In this document: positions 6,237-7,261 of the stretch, one piece after another
Layout of the letters: each line of letters starts with the position of its first letter
Numbering within the stretch: the stretch's first letter is position 1
Assembly: GCA_017628435.1 (NCBI GenBank)
Contig: JAGBZE010000133.1
Location: forward strand, 1-7,261
Length of the DNA: 7,261 nt
DNA from: Akkermansia sp.
Lineage (GTDB): Bacteria; Verrucomicrobiota; Verrucomicrobiia; Verrucomicrobiales; Akkermansiaceae
Direction: 5' to 3'
Notes under the pieces: generated by a model
Told to the model about the DNA's origin: nothing
Seen by the model: the letters and a program-made list of their open reading frames with translations, nothing else
Database searches by the model: none
Position numbers and translations under genes: made by a program

Positions 6237-6852
6237 AACGACCACCGGGGTCTACCACTACATCCGCAGCCTTGCACACACCCTCGTATGCCCCGCCGCG
6301 GTACACATGCAGGCGCCCCTTGCACTGCAGACGCCCCTTCAGAGCACCATACAGCTCAGCATCCTCTGCCACAGCACCCACCGTCAACTCAACTTCCACA
6401 CCCTTATCCACCACCAGCTTCCCGGCACTTATGGAGCCATCCACCACAGTAGAGGCATTGAAGGTCAGCGTACCAGAGCAGCGGAACGAGCCCGATACCC
6501 GGCCATCCACCTCCATATTACAGCACACTACATTGAGATGCGACAGGACGGTACCGGATGGCACCCGCACATTGCCCAGCGTGCGCACCGTCAGACGCCG
6601 GGAGCCCGGGCGAATCTCCACATCTGCCATATTGAGGTGCGTATGGCAGTGGATGCAGTTGGCAGAAAGCGCAGCAGAAGGCACACGGCAGGTCAGGCCA
6701 CACTCGTAGCACACTACCTCACGCATAGGCACCTGCACCCTGCCCTCATCAGAACGAAACGAGGTGAGCGCGACTCGACGGTCGCGCTCACCTGCGGGTA
6801 ACAAGCCGGAAACAGTGGGAACAATCAGCGGTTCTGTTCTGAAATCCGGCAT
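6214..6852 (-). CDS. Zinc-ribbon/bactofilin fusion protein (polymer-forming cytoskeletal family)
   Basis: The 212-aa protein has three parts. Residues 1-42 are a variable leader. Residues 43-75 carry a cysteine cluster C48-x2-C51-x3-C55-x10-C66-x2-C69, a likely zinc ribbon (VVCYECGLTC, ANCIHCH). Residues about 84-205 are a bactofilin-like beta-helix of short repeats with alternating V/L and G turns (VDGRVSGSFRCSGTLTF, VVDGSISAGKLVVDKG, YRGGAYEGVCKA). Known family role: bactofilins self-assemble without nucleotide into filaments that scaffold cell-wall and envelope proteins. The zinc ribbon may bind protein or nucleic acid (inference). It follows another bactofilin gene by 18 bases and precedes the UvrA-family gene by 19, so the three form an operon. 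No Shine-Dalgarno precedes the ATG; translation may be coupled to the upstream gene. Cysteines 110, 111, 125, 177 and 193 inside the helix are unusual in number. A perfect 13-bp inverted repeat lies in its 5' part. Bactofilin assignment is good, function unknown. Confidence 0.78.
   Translation of the reverse strand: MPDFRTEPLIVPTVSGLLPAGERDRRVALTSFRSDEGRVQVPMREVVCYECGLTCRVPSAALSANCIHCHTHLNMADVEIRPGSRRLTVRTLGNVRVPSGTVLSHLNVVCCNMEVDGRVSGSFRCSGTLTFNASTVVDGSISAGKLVVDKGVEVELTVGAVAEDAELYGALKGRLQCKGRLHVYRGGAYEGVCKAADVVVDPGGRFDDQGYF
6762..6793. repeat. Perfect 13-bp inverted repeat inside the zinc-ribbon bactofilin gene
   Basis: AGGTGAGCGCGAC (6762-6774) and its exact complement GTCGCGCTCACCT (6781-6793) enclose a 6-base loop TCGACG. 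The element encodes residues 21-31 (GERDRRVALTS) of the bactofilin, in the variable leader before the zinc ribbon. No T tract follows on the coding strand, so it is not a classical terminator. It could be an mRNA hairpin, a palindromic insertion or a protein site. Confidence 0.9.
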
Positions 6853-6870
6853 GATATGAGACTATCTGGC

Positions 6871-7261
6871 TCAGCCCAGGAGGTTGGCCTCATCCGTGCT
6901 CTGGGTGGCACGGGCGGCAGCCTTCTTGGGGGCAGCAGTTGCCGTGGCCGGCACCACTGCGGGATTACCCACGCGGCACATACCAACGAACACAGCGCCT
7001 TCTTCGATGGAAATCTTGGCAGCGGTCACATCACCCACCACCTCAGCCGTGCCAGCAAGCACCACACGGTCAGTCACCACGATATCGCCTACTACCTTGC
7101 CGTGAATAATGGCACTCTGTGTGCGCACAGCCACCTTGTTCTTCTCACCAGCCTGGATGCTGGCATTGGCACCTACGGTCAGTACTCCATCGGAGGTGAT
7201 TTCGCCTTCAACAGAGCCGTCGACCAGCAGATCATCGGTGAAACGCAGCGTACCCACCACG
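6871..7261 (-). CDS. Bactofilin family protein, 5' end outside window
   Basis: The visible 129 residues are open to the window edge; the GTG codons at the edge encode internal valines (VVGTLRFTDD), so the true start lies beyond it. The repeating pattern typical of bactofilin beta-helices is clear: LLVDGSVEGEITSDGVLTVG, IIHGKVVGDIVVTDRVVLAG, AEVVGDVTAAKISIEEGAVF, ending with the common FVGMCRV cap (91-97). After the core comes a 32-residue Ala/Pro/Thr-rich tail with a basic patch (PKKAAARA), probably disordered; such tails often mediate partner or membrane contact (inference). It is the first visible gene of the operon with the zinc-ribbon bactofilin and the UvrA homologue, with which it likely co-polymerises or interacts. 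Family assignment is firm; the cellular process it scaffolds is not shown. Confidence 0.9.
   Translation of the reverse strand, partial: VVGTLRFTDDLLVDGSVEGEITSDGVLTVGANASIQAGEKNKVAVRTQSAIIHGKVVGDIVVTDRVVLAGTAEVVGDVTAAKISIEEGAVFVGMCRVGNPAVVPATATAAPKKAAARATQSTDEANLLG

Overview
The window looks like a chromosomal segment from a Verrucomicrobiota-type bacterium, possibly an Akkermansia relative. This is inferred from the gene mix: a eukaryotic-type UDP-glucose pyrophosphorylase, a tandem bactofilin pair with one zinc-ribbon member, and host-glycan-style glycosyltransferases. None of the visible start codons has a good Shine-Dalgarno sequence. No RNA gene, insertion sequence or CRISPR array is visible, and the assignment was not confirmed by any search.

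Left part (1-1730): two forward glycosyltransferase genes in AT-rich DNA. The first is the 3' part of a GT10 alpha-1,3-fucosyltransferase. The second is a complete GT32-type sugar transferase. They belong to unrelated families, yet their extreme C-termini carry nearly the same short motif (E-aromatic-W-x-x-K-Y). A perfect 16-bp hairpin flanked by A and T tracts closes this block and can terminate transcription from both sides.

Middle part (1742-3768): a reverse-strand UTP-glucose-1-phosphate uridylyltransferase and a forward ankyrin-repeat lipoprotein diverge from a 110-bp spacer. The spacer holds two well-formed sigma70-like promoters, and two small palindromes overlay the lipoprotein promoter. 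The promoters for the GT32 gene, the lipoprotein and the pyrophosphorylase all lie so close to their start codons that the mRNAs should be leaderless or nearly so.

Right part (3765-7261): a reverse-strand, GC-rich operon reads bactofilin (5' end beyond the window), then a zinc-ribbon/bactofilin fusion, then a compact UvrA-family protein of 809 aa. The UvrA homologue keeps both ATPase modules and a UvrB-binding-like region but lacks the usual insertion domain, the first CxxC of the first zinc module and the C-terminal tail. Its stop codon overlaps the stop codon of the ankyrin gene inside a shared TTAA. A perfect 13-bp inverted repeat lies inside the second bactofilin gene.

Likely roles: the glycosyltransferases build fucosylated surface glycan, and the pyrophosphorylase supplies UDP-glucose to such pathways. 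The bactofilins form cytoskeletal polymers, and the UvrA homologue acts in DNA damage recognition or a related ATPase role. No defence or mobile system is apparent. The most unusual signals are the shared glycosyltransferase tail, the leaderless promoter pattern, the zinc-ribbon bactofilin and the compact UvrA.
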